Origin: Spirosoma linguale DSM 74
GTDB taxonomy: Bacteria; Bacteroidota; Bacteroidia; Cytophagales; Spirosomataceae
Assembly (NCBI GenBank): GCA_000024525.1
Contig: CP001769.1
Location: 4,993,001-5,057,000 of the forward strand
DNA: 64,000 bases
Direction: 5' to 3'
In this document: positions 23,106 through 31,583 of the stretch, piece by piece
How positions within the stretch are numbered: position 1 is the stretch's first letter
How the letters are laid out: each line of letters begins with the position of its first letter
The notes under the pieces: generated by a model
The model's input: only the letters and a program-made list of their open reading frames with translations
Databases searched by the model: none
What the model was told of the DNA's origin: nothing
Position numbers and translations under genes: made by a program

Positions 23106-24107
23106 ATGGCAACAATTGCTTTGCATGGTTTTGGCCGCATTGGTCGGCAATTCCTCCGCGTTGGATTGAAAAACAACTTGTTCGTTCCCGTTTCTATTTC
23201 CGACATCCGGGACGAACCCACACTGGCCGCTCTCTTTGCCGTCGATACAAACTACGGGCGCTGGCACGAACCCGTTTCCGGAAGCGAGGGCCAGTTAACC
23301 ATTGGAGATCGAACGATTCCCTACATAAACTCGTCCAAAGACATACCAGACTGGGCCGCACTGGGTGTCGATCTCGTCATTGACTGCACTGGTCGCGCCA
23401 CTACCCGGGCGGGGGCGCAGGCCCACCTCGACAAAGGAGCCAAGTACGTACTCATCAGTGCTCCCAGCAAATCGCTGGCCGACTGCGACGCGGTCTTGCT
23501 GAAGGGTATCAACCTCGACACCTTCGATCCGGCCAATCATCACATTGTCAGCATGGGCAGTTGCACCACCAATGCCCTCGCGGCTGTGGTAAAGGTTATC
23601 CGCGAAAATTTCGGTATTCAGTACGGTCTCTTCTCAACTGTGCACTCCTATACCAATACCCAATCGCTGACGGATCAGCCCATGAAAGACCGGCGCGATT
23701 CGTGGGCCGCGGCCGAAAATATTATTCCGTCCTCGTCAGGTGCGGCCCGCACCTTACAGTTTATCTGGAGCGACCTTAAAATTACCGGCAAAGCCTACCG
23801 GGTGCCAACGCGTACCGGCAGCATTGCCGAACTAAACCTGATTACCGAGAAAGATTGCACGGTTCAGGAAGTTAACGATGCCTTTCGCAAAGCAGCTGCT
23901 GAAGGTCCGCTGAAAGGTGTAATGGACACGCTGGAAGACGAATGGTCGTCAGCCCGCATCGTTGCCGATCCGCACTCATCCATTATCGACTTACCCTTAA
24001 CGGCTAAGGAAGGCAATCTGCTATCGGTAGCGGCCTGGTATGATAATGAGTGGGGTTTTGCCAACCGGCTGGCCGAAGTAGCAGCTTTCATGGCCGAACG
24101 AATTTAG
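23106..24107 (+). CDS. gap: Glyceraldehyde-3-phosphate dehydrogenase, type I
   Basis: 333-residue tetrameric dehydrogenase subunit. NAD-binding HGFGRIGRQFLR at the N-terminus, acidic Asp in SISDIRD favouring NAD, catalytic Cys153 in GSCTTN, the VHSYTNTQ block with the catalytic His, NIIPSSSGAA, and WYDNEWGFANR near the end. The sequence is rather diverged at the N-terminus and in the region after the catalytic His, so it may be a second GAPDH with a specialised role. It is followed by a family A hairpin that abuts the next gene's stop codon. Confidence 0.92.
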   Translation: MATIALHGFGRIGRQFLRVGLKNNLFVPVSISDIRDEPTLAALFAVDTNYGRWHEPVSGSEGQLTIGDRTIPYINSSKDIPDWAALGVDLVIDCTGRATTRAGAQAHLDKGAKYVLISAPSKSLADCDAVLLKGINLDTFDPANHHIVSMGSCTTNALAAVVKVIRENFGIQYGLFSTVHSYTNTQSLTDQPMKDRRDSWAAAENIIPSSSGAARTLQFIWSDLKITGKAYRVPTRTGSIAELNLITEKDCTVQEVNDAFRKAAAEGPLKGVMDTLEDEWSSARIVADPHSSIIDLPLTAKEGNLLSVAAWYDNEWGFANRLAEVAAFMAERI

Positions 24108-24116
24108 AAACAGACG

Positions 24117-24189
24117 GCATCCGGTGCTGGACGTAGGCATAGATCGGCATAGTCTATGACTACGTCCAACATCCCCAGCACTTTAGATG
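24117..24189. repeat. Nested palindromic intergenic element, family A (copy 2)
   Basis: Between convergent gap and the monooxygenase gene. Outer arms gcatccggtgctgg and ccagcac...agatgc, middle arms ggacgtag/ctacgtcc, and a catagtctatgacta core similar to copies at 9.9 and 30.1 kb. The right arm ends immediately before the stop codon of the minus-strand gene, so a double terminator role is plausible. Confidence 0.75.
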
Positions 24190-25323
24190 CTATCCAATAG
24201 CTGGCATGCGGTTCTGCAAACGCGAGAGGGTCGTTTGGGGCAGCCGGGGTAATACCAACCGGGCAAAATGCTCCGCTTCGGCCATGAGCGGATAGCCGGA
24301 GAAGATAAAAGCCCGAATGCCCATGTCCATGTAACGGTTGATTTTGTCGACGATCTGATCGGCGCTGCCCACCAGTGCTCCACCCGCCCCCGAGCGGGCC
24401 TTACCAATATCAGTCCAGAGCAGCGGCTCCACATACCCATCAGTGTCGGCAGCTTCGCGAAGGGCGTTCTGACGTTTTACCCCCAGCGACCACGAACTTT
24501 GCGAAGCCTGTTTCATGGCCGCCCCGCGCACCGGATCGAACTTCGACATAATATGCCTGGACCAGGCACGGGCTTCGGCTTCTGTTTCGCGAACAATGAC
24601 GTGAATCCGCAAACCAAAATCGACCTGCCTGCCATACCGGGCCGCCCGCTCCGATACGTCCTGCATGTTGGCATATAACAACTCTTCCGTTTCGGGCCAC
24701 ATCAAAAACACATCGCAGTAACGGGCGCACACATCCCGTGCGCCATCCGACGTACCACCAAAATACAGCAGCGGTCCGCCATTTTGCTGATACGGCCTGA
24801 CTGGGTCGATTGCCAGGCTGATTTTTCCGTAAACGGGCCCGTCGTGTTCGATACGATCACTCGTCCAGGCTTGCTTTAAAATTTGAATGGTTTCGGCGCA
24901 GCGCTGGTACCGAAAATCGGCGTCTTCGCGGTAACCGGGCAAATCGGAGTTGATGATATTGATCGTGAGCCGTCCCTGAAGCATATGATCGAGAGAGGCC
25001 AGCGACCGGGCCAGCATGGGCGGATGCATTTCACCACAGCGAATAGCGGTAAGCAGGTTGATGTTGTGAAGGTCGGGGGCCACACCAGCCGCAAAGGGAA
25101 TCACCTCCTGCCCGATCATATACGACGTGGGTAATAGTAAGTTATTGAAGCCAAGCCGCTCGGCCGTCAACGCAATGTTTCGACAATGGTCGAATGTACT
25201 GTTTGCCGGTTCGCGAACGCTGATAAATTCGGTATCTTCTCCGCAGAGGTCAGAAAACCAGGCCACTTCGCAAACCCGGTCTGTTGTTCGGGCCGAAATG
25301 GTTGAAATTGGTTGGGAAAGCAT
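24190..25323 (-). CDS. LLM-class flavin-dependent monooxygenase (SsuD-like)
   Basis: 377-residue (beta/alpha)8 flavin-dependent oxidoreductase of the bacterial luciferase family. The NLLTAIRCGEMHPPMLARSLASLD block, INIINSD and YFGGTSDGARD match alkanesulfonate monooxygenase-type members, which use FMNH2 from a separate reductase to desulfonate organosulfonates. No reductase or sulfonate transporter gene is nearby, so the substrate is uncertain. Divergent from the M16 peptidase gene across 80 bp. Confidence 0.88.
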   Translation of the reverse strand: MLSQPISTISARTTDRVCEVAWFSDLCGEDTEFISVREPANSTFDHCRNIALTAERLGFNNLLLPTSYMIGQEVIPFAAGVAPDLHNINLLTAIRCGEMHPPMLARSLASLDHMLQGRLTINIINSDLPGYREDADFRYQRCAETIQILKQAWTSDRIEHDGPVYGKISLAIDPVRPYQQNGGPLLYFGGTSDGARDVCARYCDVFLMWPETEELLYANMQDVSERAARYGRQVDFGLRIHVIVRETEAEARAWSRHIMSKFDPVRGAAMKQASQSSWSLGVKRQNALREAADTDGYVEPLLWTDIGKARSGAGGALVGSADQIVDKINRYMDMGIRAFIFSGYPLMAEAEHFARLVLPRLPQTTLSRLQNRMPAIG

Positions 25324-25402
25324 GTTCTAGTAACGAAAATCGGGTAATCCGGATTTTAAGATAGCATTTATTTCGTACTTTGTCTGCTTAATAAATTCCT
25401 TC

Positions 25403-28312
25403 ATGACCACACGCTTTCCTTTACTGCTACCCTTCCTCTGCCTCTTTTCTGCCGGAGTGACGTACGCCCAAACCCGACTCGTTGAGAAAGTAACCCGGCA
25501 GGGTAACGAACTCGTTATTCCCTACGAGAAATACGTTCTGCCCAATAGCTTAACGCTAATTGTTCACGAAGACCATTCCGATCCCATCGTTCATGTCGAC
25601 GTCACGTACCACGTAGGCTCGGCCCGTGAAGAAATCGGGAAGTCGGGTTTTGCCCACTTCTTCGAACACATGATGTTTCAGGGTTCCGACCACGTAGCCG
25701 ACGATGAGCATTTCAAAATCGTGACCGAATCGGGCGGAACGCTCAACGGATCGACCAACCGCGACCGCACGAACTATTACGAAACGCTCCCCAGCAACCA
25801 GCTCGAACGGGCACTCTGGCTCGAAGCCGACCGCATGGGCTTTCTGCTGGATGCTGTTACGCAGAAGAAATTCGAGATTCAGCGGGCTACCGTTAAAAAC
25901 GAACGCGGCCAGAATTACGACAACCGGCCTTATGGACTGGCTGGTGAGTACGTAGCCAAAAACCTGTATGCGTATGGTCATCCCTACTCATGGCTCACCA
26001 TCGGCTACATCGAAGACCTGAACCGAGTCAATGTAAACGACCTGAAAAATTTCTTCCTGCGGTGGTACGGCCCCAACAATGCCGTGCTGACGATTGGGGG
26101 CGATGTAACCGCCAAGCAAGTAGTAGCCCTGACGGAAAAGTACTTCGGTTCCATTCCGCGTGGTCCGGAAGTAACAAAAACGCAGGTGCCCACGCCCGTA
26201 GTGGATAAGGATCGGTACGTTTCGTACGAAGACAACGTACGCTTCCCCATGCTGCAACTGGTGTTTCCGACGGTGCCGAACTACCACCCGGACGAAGCGC
26301 CCCTCGACGCGCTGGCCGAAATTCTGGGCGGTGGTAAAAACTCGCTTTTTTACAAGAATCTGGTGAAAACACAACTGGCCGTGCAGGCGAATGCCTCGCA
26401 CCCCGCCACGGAACTGGCCGGGCAGCTGGCCATGGTCGTCCTGCCGTTTCCGGGCAAGAGTCTGGACAGTACAGAAGCCGTCGTTCGCCGGACACTGGCC
26501 GAATTTGAACGACGGGGTGCTACCGACGATGATATTGCGCAATTCAGAGCCACCCGCGAAGCCGACCTGATCAACGGCCTGTCGAGTGTATCCGGGAAAG
26601 TGTCGCAACTGGCGGCTTTCCAGACTTATCTCGGCAACCCGAACTACCTGCCGCAGGAGCTGAAACGCTACAAGAGTGTGACAAAGGCCGATGTAATGCG
26701 GGTATACAACCAGTACATTAAAGGCAAAAACGCGGTAATCCTGACGGTATATCCCAAAGGGAAACCCGAAATTGTGGCGAAGCCCGATAACTATACGGTG
26801 TCGACGGCTAACTACAAGGCACCAGACTACGGCTATAACGGACTGGCCTACACCAAGCCCAAAGACAGTTTCGACCGAGCGGTTAAACCCGGTCCCGGCC
26901 CGAACCCGGCGCTGAAAGTCCCTCCCTTCTGGAACGACAAACTACCCAACGGCATCAAAGTGATTGGCGCTCGCAACGACGAAATTCCGGCGATAACGAT
27001 GCTGTTCACCATCAAAGGCGGGCATTTGCTGGAAGCCAATGATCCATCGAAGGCCGGGGTGGCACAGTTGACCGCTTCGCTGATGAACGAAGCCACCCAG
27101 AACTATACCAACGAGCAACTCAATACGAAACTCGAAAAGTTGGGCAGCAGTATCGATATCCGGGCCAATACCGAAGAAATCACCATCTCCGTCGAAGCCT
27201 TGATAAAGAACCTGGATTCGACACTGGCTCTGGTTGAAGAGAAATTGCTGCGGCCCAAATTTGCTCAGGACGATTTTGATCGACTGAAGAAGCAACAGCT
27301 CGAACTGATCAGCAACCAGAGTACACAACCGGTTGTGATTGCCAATAAAGCCTATAGCAAACTGTTGTACGGCTCTGCCAACATCCGGTCGGTGCCCTTG
27401 AGCGGAACGACCAAAACCGTTGAAACCATCACCCTGGACGATGTGAAGGCTTTCTACAAAAATTACCTCTCGCCATCAGTAACGAATATGGTGGTTGTAG
27501 GCGATATTGAGCAGGCGGCTATCATGCCTAAACTGGCGTTTTTATCGAAGTGGGCAGCTAAACCGGTAAAAATACCGACGACACCGGCCCCTAAGAAAAT
27601 CGACAAAACCCGCCTTTATCTGATCGACAAAGAACAGGCGGCTCAGTCCGAAATTCGTATCGGTTACCTCACCAATATGCCTTACGATGCTACCGGTGAT
27701 TACTACAAGGCCGCATTAGCCAACTACATGCTGGGTGGAGCCTTCAGCAGCCGCATCAACATGAACCTGCGCGAAGACAAAGGCTATACCTACGGGGCTC
27801 GCTCTGGTTTTTCGAGTACTAACACCCCCGGCCCCTTTACGGCGCAGGCGGGCGTGAAAGCAGCGGCAACAGACAGCTCAGTAATTGAATTTGTGAAGGA
27901 GATTACCAACTACGCCAAGTCGGGCATTACGGAGCAGGAACTGGCCTTTGTGAAAAGTTCGCTGGGACAAAGCGACGCCCTGCGTTACGAAACATCGCTC
28001 CAGAAGGCGTTTTTCCTCAGCCGGATCATCGAGTACAACCTGCCCCGCAATTATGTGGAGCAGCAGAGCGAAATTCTCCGTAAGATCACCAAAGCCGAAA
28101 TCGACGCGGTTGCCAAAAAGCAACTACCTATCAATAACATGATTATAACGGTAGTTGGTAACAAGCAATTGATTAAACCCGGCCTGGAAAAACTGGGCTA
28201 CGAACTGGTTGAGCTGGATAAAGAAGGCAACGTACTGGGTTCGTCAACCACCCCGGCCGACGTACCAGCGGGCGGTGCCCCGGCTAAAATGTCATCGGGC
28301 AAGAAGAATTAA
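25403..28312 (+). CDS. Two-domain M16 zinc metallopeptidase (pitrilysin family)
   Basis: 969 residues with a signal peptide (about 1-22, ending YAQ). The first M16 domain carries the inverted zinc motif HFFEH at 85-89, with a distal Glu in the VKNERGQNYDNRP stretch. The second half (about 500-930) is an M16C-type domain (KLPNGIKVI ... GGAFSSRINMNLREDKGYTYGARSG) without the zinc motif, as usual for one-chain M16B/C proteins. Likely periplasmic and clamps around short peptides. The tail after about 935 is low-complexity. A family B hairpin follows 8 bp after the stop. Confidence 0.93.
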   Translation: MTTRFPLLLPFLCLFSAGVTYAQTRLVEKVTRQGNELVIPYEKYVLPNSLTLIVHEDHSDPIVHVDVTYHVGSAREEIGKSGFAHFFEHMMFQGSDHVADDEHFKIVTESGGTLNGSTNRDRTNYYETLPSNQLERALWLEADRMGFLLDAVTQKKFEIQRATVKNERGQNYDNRPYGLAGEYVAKNLYAYGHPYSWLTIGYIEDLNRVNVNDLKNFFLRWYGPNNAVLTIGGDVTAKQVVALTEKYFGSIPRGPEVTKTQVPTPVVDKDRYVSYEDNVRFPMLQLVFPTVPNYHPDEAPLDALAEILGGGKNSLFYKNLVKTQLAVQANASHPATELAGQLAMVVLPFPGKSLDSTEAVVRRTLAEFERRGATDDDIAQFRATREADLINGLSSVSGKVSQLAAFQTYLGNPNYLPQELKRYKSVTKADVMRVYNQYIKGKNAVILTVYPKGKPEIVAKPDNYTVSTANYKAPDYGYNGLAYTKPKDSFDRAVKPGPGPNPALKVPPFWNDKLPNGIKVIGARNDEIPAITMLFTIKGGHLLEANDPSKAGVAQLTASLMNEATQNYTNEQLNTKLEKLGSSIDIRANTEEITISVEALIKNLDSTLALVEEKLLRPKFAQDDFDRLKKQQLELISNQSTQPVVIANKAYSKLLYGSANIRSVPLSGTTKTVETITLDDVKAFYKNYLSPSVTNMVVVGDIEQAAIMPKLAFLSKWAAKPVKIPTTPAPKKIDKTRLYLIDKEQAAQSEIRIGYLTNMPYDATGDYYKAALANYMLGGAFSSRINMNLREDKGYTYGARSGFSSTNTPGPFTAQAGVKAAATDSSVIEFVKEITNYAKSGITEQELAFVKSSLGQSDALRYETSLQKAFFLSRIIEYNLPRNYVEQQSEILRKITKAEIDAVAKKQLPINNMIITVVGNKQLIKPGLEKLGYELVELDKEGNVLGSSTTPADVPAGGAPAKMSSGKKN

Positions 28313-28320
28313 GGAGTTAG

Positions 28321-28409
28321 ATTGAACACAGAGGCACGGAGAGCACAGAGTTTAAATTATTAATAATCAATAGTTTAAACTCTGTACTCTCCGTGCCTCT
28401 GTGTTCAAT
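28321..28409. repeat. Long hairpin, family B (copy 1)
   Basis: 36-bp arms (28321-28356 and 28374-28409) with one mismatch and a 17-nt loop, built of cacagag/cacggagag sub-motifs. Located just after the M16 gene. Similar sub-motifs form hairpins at 36.1 and 37.9 kb. Confidence 0.85.
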
Positions 28410-28603
28410 ATCCTTTCGACTAATGAAAACAAGTAAGGTAGAGAGTATAGCACAGCTTTAGGAAAGATCGTGTTAGAAGCAGGTGCGCCAAGCCGAAATT
28501 AATAGTAATGAGATTCTTTTACTCCCACTACTTTCGCAATTGACTACCTCAAAAAACTATCGAAAAACGTCACCTTACTAAATGTAAAACTGCTAATTTT
28601 TAC

Positions 28604-29377
28604 ATGGCAAAATCACCTAACTGGACACGCGAAGAGCTTATTCTGGCCTTTAACCTCTATTTGAAACTACCATTTGGAAAAATGCACAAAGGCAATCCAG
28701 ATGTTATCAAACTCGCTACTTTATTAGGACGACGTACTCCTGACTCTGTGGCTATACGGCTTACCAACTTTGCTAATGTTGATCCGTATCATCAGCAACG
28801 CGGTGTTAAAGGCATGGATGGCGGACGAAAGCAAGTTGAACCAATTTGGAATGAATTTGTCAACAATCAGGAAGACCTAGTTTTTGAGAGCGAACGTATT
28901 TTGGCTGAATATCAGCATAAAACGGTTGAAGAACTTCACCCAGAGATAAAGTTTGATTGGCAAAACTTACAAGGTGAAGTACGAGAACGTGTTGTAAAAA
29001 CACGTGTAAATCAGAGCATTTTCCGGCAAATGATACTAAAAACCTATACAAATCAATGTGCTATATCCGGAATATGTTTGCCTGAGTTATTAGTGGCTGG
29101 GCATATAGTTCCATGGGCGGTTGATGCCCAAAATCGGTTGAACCCGGAGAATGGAATTTGTTTGTCGAACCTTTATGACAAAGCTTACGAGAATGGATTA
29201 ATTTGTATAGATACAGATTATAAACTATTGATTTCAAAGCGTTTGAAGAAAGAATCTACCAAGAATTTTTATCAACAGTTTTTTGGACGCTTTGAGCAAC
29301 AAACTATTAATTTGCCTATTGAGTATCAGCCACGCAAAGAGTTTTTAGAATACCGATTAGAGCGTTTTTCTGTGTAA
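28604..29377 (+). CDS. HNH endonuclease, putative restriction enzyme
   Basis: 257 residues. The C-terminal HNH domain shows CAISGICLPELLVAGHIVPW (Cys152, Cys158, His167), then NPENGICLSNLYDKAYENGLI with Asn183, as in HNH_2-type restriction endonucleases. The N-terminal half is helical with a basic WTREELILAFNLY start, probably DNA-recognising. Base composition is clearly more AT-rich than neighbouring genes, a sign of horizontal transfer. A fragment of a cytosine-5 methyltransferase lies 240 bp downstream, so this is probably the restriction half of a decayed type II system. Confidence 0.85.
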   Translation: MAKSPNWTREELILAFNLYLKLPFGKMHKGNPDVIKLATLLGRRTPDSVAIRLTNFANVDPYHQQRGVKGMDGGRKQVEPIWNEFVNNQEDLVFESERILAEYQHKTVEELHPEIKFDWQNLQGEVRERVVKTRVNQSIFRQMILKTYTNQCAISGICLPELLVAGHIVPWAVDAQNRLNPENGICLSNLYDKAYENGLICIDTDYKLLISKRLKKESTKNFYQQFFGRFEQQTINLPIEYQPRKEFLEYRLERFSV

Positions 29378-29378
29378 T

Positions 29379-29612
29379 CTATTCGAACTCTTCATCTACT
29401 TGCTCGATAAAAATATATCTATCTTCCTCACACTGATGAATCGCACTTTTAGAATTCGTGTGAAAAAAATCACCGATTACTAAAGTCCTAAGACCACACT
29501 CTGGGCAGACCGTTGGTTGGTCACTTATCAGATAAATTGGCAACTCCTGCAAGGCTTCCATAATACTTGATTCTTCTTCTAAAGATACTGTCTTCTTTGA
29601 TGTTGTACGCAT
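29379..29612 (-). CDS. Small hypothetical protein with CxxC-type motif
   Basis: 77 residues from the internal ATG at 29612; a longer frame to 29696 would run antisense through the methyltransferase fragment. Contains VCPECGLRTLVIGDFFHT, a possible zinc-binding half-site, and a later single Cys in HQCEED. Acidic C-terminus. Its stop lies 1 bp from the convergent HNH gene stop. Shares the AT-rich composition of the island. Could be an accessory part of the restriction-modification locus; no homology recognised. Confidence 0.5.
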   Translation of the reverse strand: MRTTSKKTVSLEEESSIMEALQELPIYLISDQPTVCPECGLRTLVIGDFFHTNSKSAIHQCEEDRYIFIEQVDEEFE

Positions 29613-29613
29613 T

Positions 29614-30117
29614 TTGGAACACAAAAGGCCCAAAGCCTTTATGCTCGAAAACGTTAAAAATCTCGTTTCGCACGACAAGAGAAATACGTTTCGCATTATC
29701 CGCGAAGCATTGGACGAACTACGGTATAATGTGCATTTTCGGGTACTTGACGGTAAGCATTTTGTACCACAGCACCGGGAACGTATTATAATTGTAGGCT
29801 TTGACCGCGACCGTTACGACAGCAAAGAACCGTTTGAGTTTCCCGAATTACCTAAGCCAACAGCTGTAGTAGAGGATATTTTAGAAAAGGAAATACCCGT
29901 AAAATACACGCTGAATAACAATCTTTGGAAGTACTTACAGGACTACGCAGCCAAGCATAAGGCCGCAGGAAACGGTTTTGGTTTTGGTCTTACCCCGCTT
30001 GATGGTGTAGCCCGAACGCTGAGCGCACGGTATCACAAAGACGGTTCCGAAATTCTGATACCACTGCCCCTGATCGGCATAGTCTGTGACTATGTCGGTG
30101 TGTTATCCGGTCTCTGA
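29614..30117 (+). pseudogene. Truncated cytosine-5 DNA methyltransferase fragment
   Basis: About 150 residues of C5-methyltransferase sequence remain: motif VI region RPKAFMLENVKNLVSHD, motif VIII QHRERIIIVGFDRDR, and part of the target-recognition region (GFGFGLTPLDGVARTLSARY, then KDGSEIL). Everything N-terminal is missing, including SAM-binding motif I and the catalytic Pro-Cys motif IV. The end with motifs IX-X is also missing. No ATG is present; the frame could only start at TTG 29614. Coding sequence breaks off at about 30060, where a family A palindrome begins. It cannot be an active methyltransferase. Confidence 0.88.
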
Positions 30118-30196
30118 CCGGTGAGTGAGGCCGGGCTATTCAAAAAACTCCGGTCGGAGACCGGATAACACCCGGACATAGTCATAGACTATGCCC
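30075..30196. repeat. Nested palindromic intergenic element, family A (copy 3)
   Basis: Arms of about 48 bp. Left begins cggcatagtctgtgactatg, then gttatccggtctctgaccgg; right is the near-exact complement ending in catagactatgccc at 30196. Shares the gttatccggtct core and the (c)atagtc...gacta(tg) palindrome with copy 1. It starts where the methyltransferase homology stops. Confidence 0.85.
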
Positions 30197-30286
30197 AACG
30201 TTCCTGAACGTCGTAGCTATTAGGAAGCTGTTATTCATTCAGAATCCTACCCACTGATGGTCAATAATTAAACTCTGTGTTGAACC

Positions 30287-31576
30287 TTATTTGGGCTGGC
30301 TCCGCATTCCCAGAAAGATAAGCAGTCCAATACCGGCGGCAATACCAACATCGCGGGCTTCCCGGCCTGAACTATTGCTTAATAGCCAGCCGCACAACAG
30401 CACCGTAATACCCGACACGACTGCGCCACCCGCCACCCGGAACTGCGCCACTGGCACATCGGTACGCCGACGCAGAACGGGCAGGGCCGCACTGGTCAGG
30501 GCAAAGTACGCCAGGCGTATCAGGGTGCTTAGCGTTAGTGCATACAGAAATGTTCCTGTTACAGCCAGCAGGAACTGCAACGCAGCCGTAACGAAAATGG
30601 CGACATAAGGTGTACGAAAACGCGAGTGCGTCCGAGCCAGCCAACGGGGTAATTGCCCCTGTTCGGCCATTGCAAACAACAGTCGGGGGCCGGTTAACAT
30701 GAGGGCGTGCAACGTTCCCAGCGCCGTTAGCAAAGCCACAACGGTAATAAATACAGCGCCGGCCGGACCGATAAACTGCCCGGCGGCATCGGCCAGCGGA
30801 CGCTCCGAATGGGTTAAGTCGGGCAGCGTTCCAATGCAAACTACCTGCACCGCCATAAACAATACCGCCACTGTACCAATAGATACCAGGAGCGACAGCG
30901 GCACCGTTCGCTGGGGACGCTGCACCTCCCCCGACGGAATGGCCGCCACATCGAAGCCCGAAAAGGTGAAAATAAGCAACAGGACGGCCTGCGAAAACGA
31001 GGTGTATGCCGGAAAGCGTGGAAATGTAAAAGCGTGTGGATTTACAAAAAACAAGCCGCCAAGCGCAAACGCCCCGATGGCCACTAACTTACTGATAGTA
31101 AATACCGTATTTACCCGCGCCGACCGTTGAACGCCCAAATAATTGATAACACCCAGCACCACAACAATGACCGTTATGAGTCCGGCCCGCTCCCAGCCGC
31201 TGCCCAGTTGGGGGCGAAATAGTGCGGCATAGCTGACGAACAAATTACAGATCGACGCAAAGGCCGCTATGCGCGATAGCCAGAATAGCCAGCCAACCTC
31301 GAAGCCAACCAGCGGCCCAAACGCAACGCGGGCGTAGAGGTAAGGTCCGCCGGTACCACTGAATCGGCTGCTTACCTCCGCGAAACACAGAATAATTAAC
31401 GTTACGATGGCCGCACTAACTCCATACGCCAGCAGACTCCAGGTGCCTACCAGCGCATATAATTTGGCAGGCAGGCCCAAAATACCCGCGCCAATGGTAA
31501 TATTGATGATCAACGCAATAAAATCGAATGGCCGGATCGCCCGGTCTAGTCCTGCGTTGGGGGCGGGTGGAGTCAT
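30287..31576 (-). CDS. APC-superfamily amino acid permease
   Basis: 429 residues with about 12 transmembrane segments. N-terminal IINITIGAGILGLPAKLY is the conserved first-helix substrate-binding motif of APC transporters, and FSGFDVAAIPSGEVQRPQRTVP is the helix-6 region motif. Likely an inner-membrane proton-coupled amino acid or amine transporter. It follows the next-listed permease by 7 bp on the same strand, so the two form an operon. Substrate unknown. Confidence 0.88.
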   Translation of the reverse strand: MTPPAPNAGLDRAIRPFDFIALIINITIGAGILGLPAKLYALVGTWSLLAYGVSAAIVTLIILCFAEVSSRFSGTGGPYLYARVAFGPLVGFEVGWLFWLSRIAAFASICNLFVSYAALFRPQLGSGWERAGLITVIVVVLGVINYLGVQRSARVNTVFTISKLVAIGAFALGGLFFVNPHAFTFPRFPAYTSFSQAVLLLIFTFSGFDVAAIPSGEVQRPQRTVPLSLLVSIGTVAVLFMAVQVVCIGTLPDLTHSERPLADAAGQFIGPAGAVFITVVALLTALGTLHALMLTGPRLLFAMAEQGQLPRWLARTHSRFRTPYVAIFVTAALQFLLAVTGTFLYALTLSTLIRLAYFALTSAALPVLRRRTDVPVAQFRVAGGAVVSGITVLLCGWLLSNSSGREARDVGIAAGIGLLIFLGMRSQPK

Positions 31577-31583
31577 ATACTAG

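Noticed and set aside
29613..29696. N-terminal extension of the small minus-strand CxxC-type protein
   Set aside because: It runs antisense through conserved methyltransferase sequence (ENVKNL), so the shorter start at 29612 is preferred.
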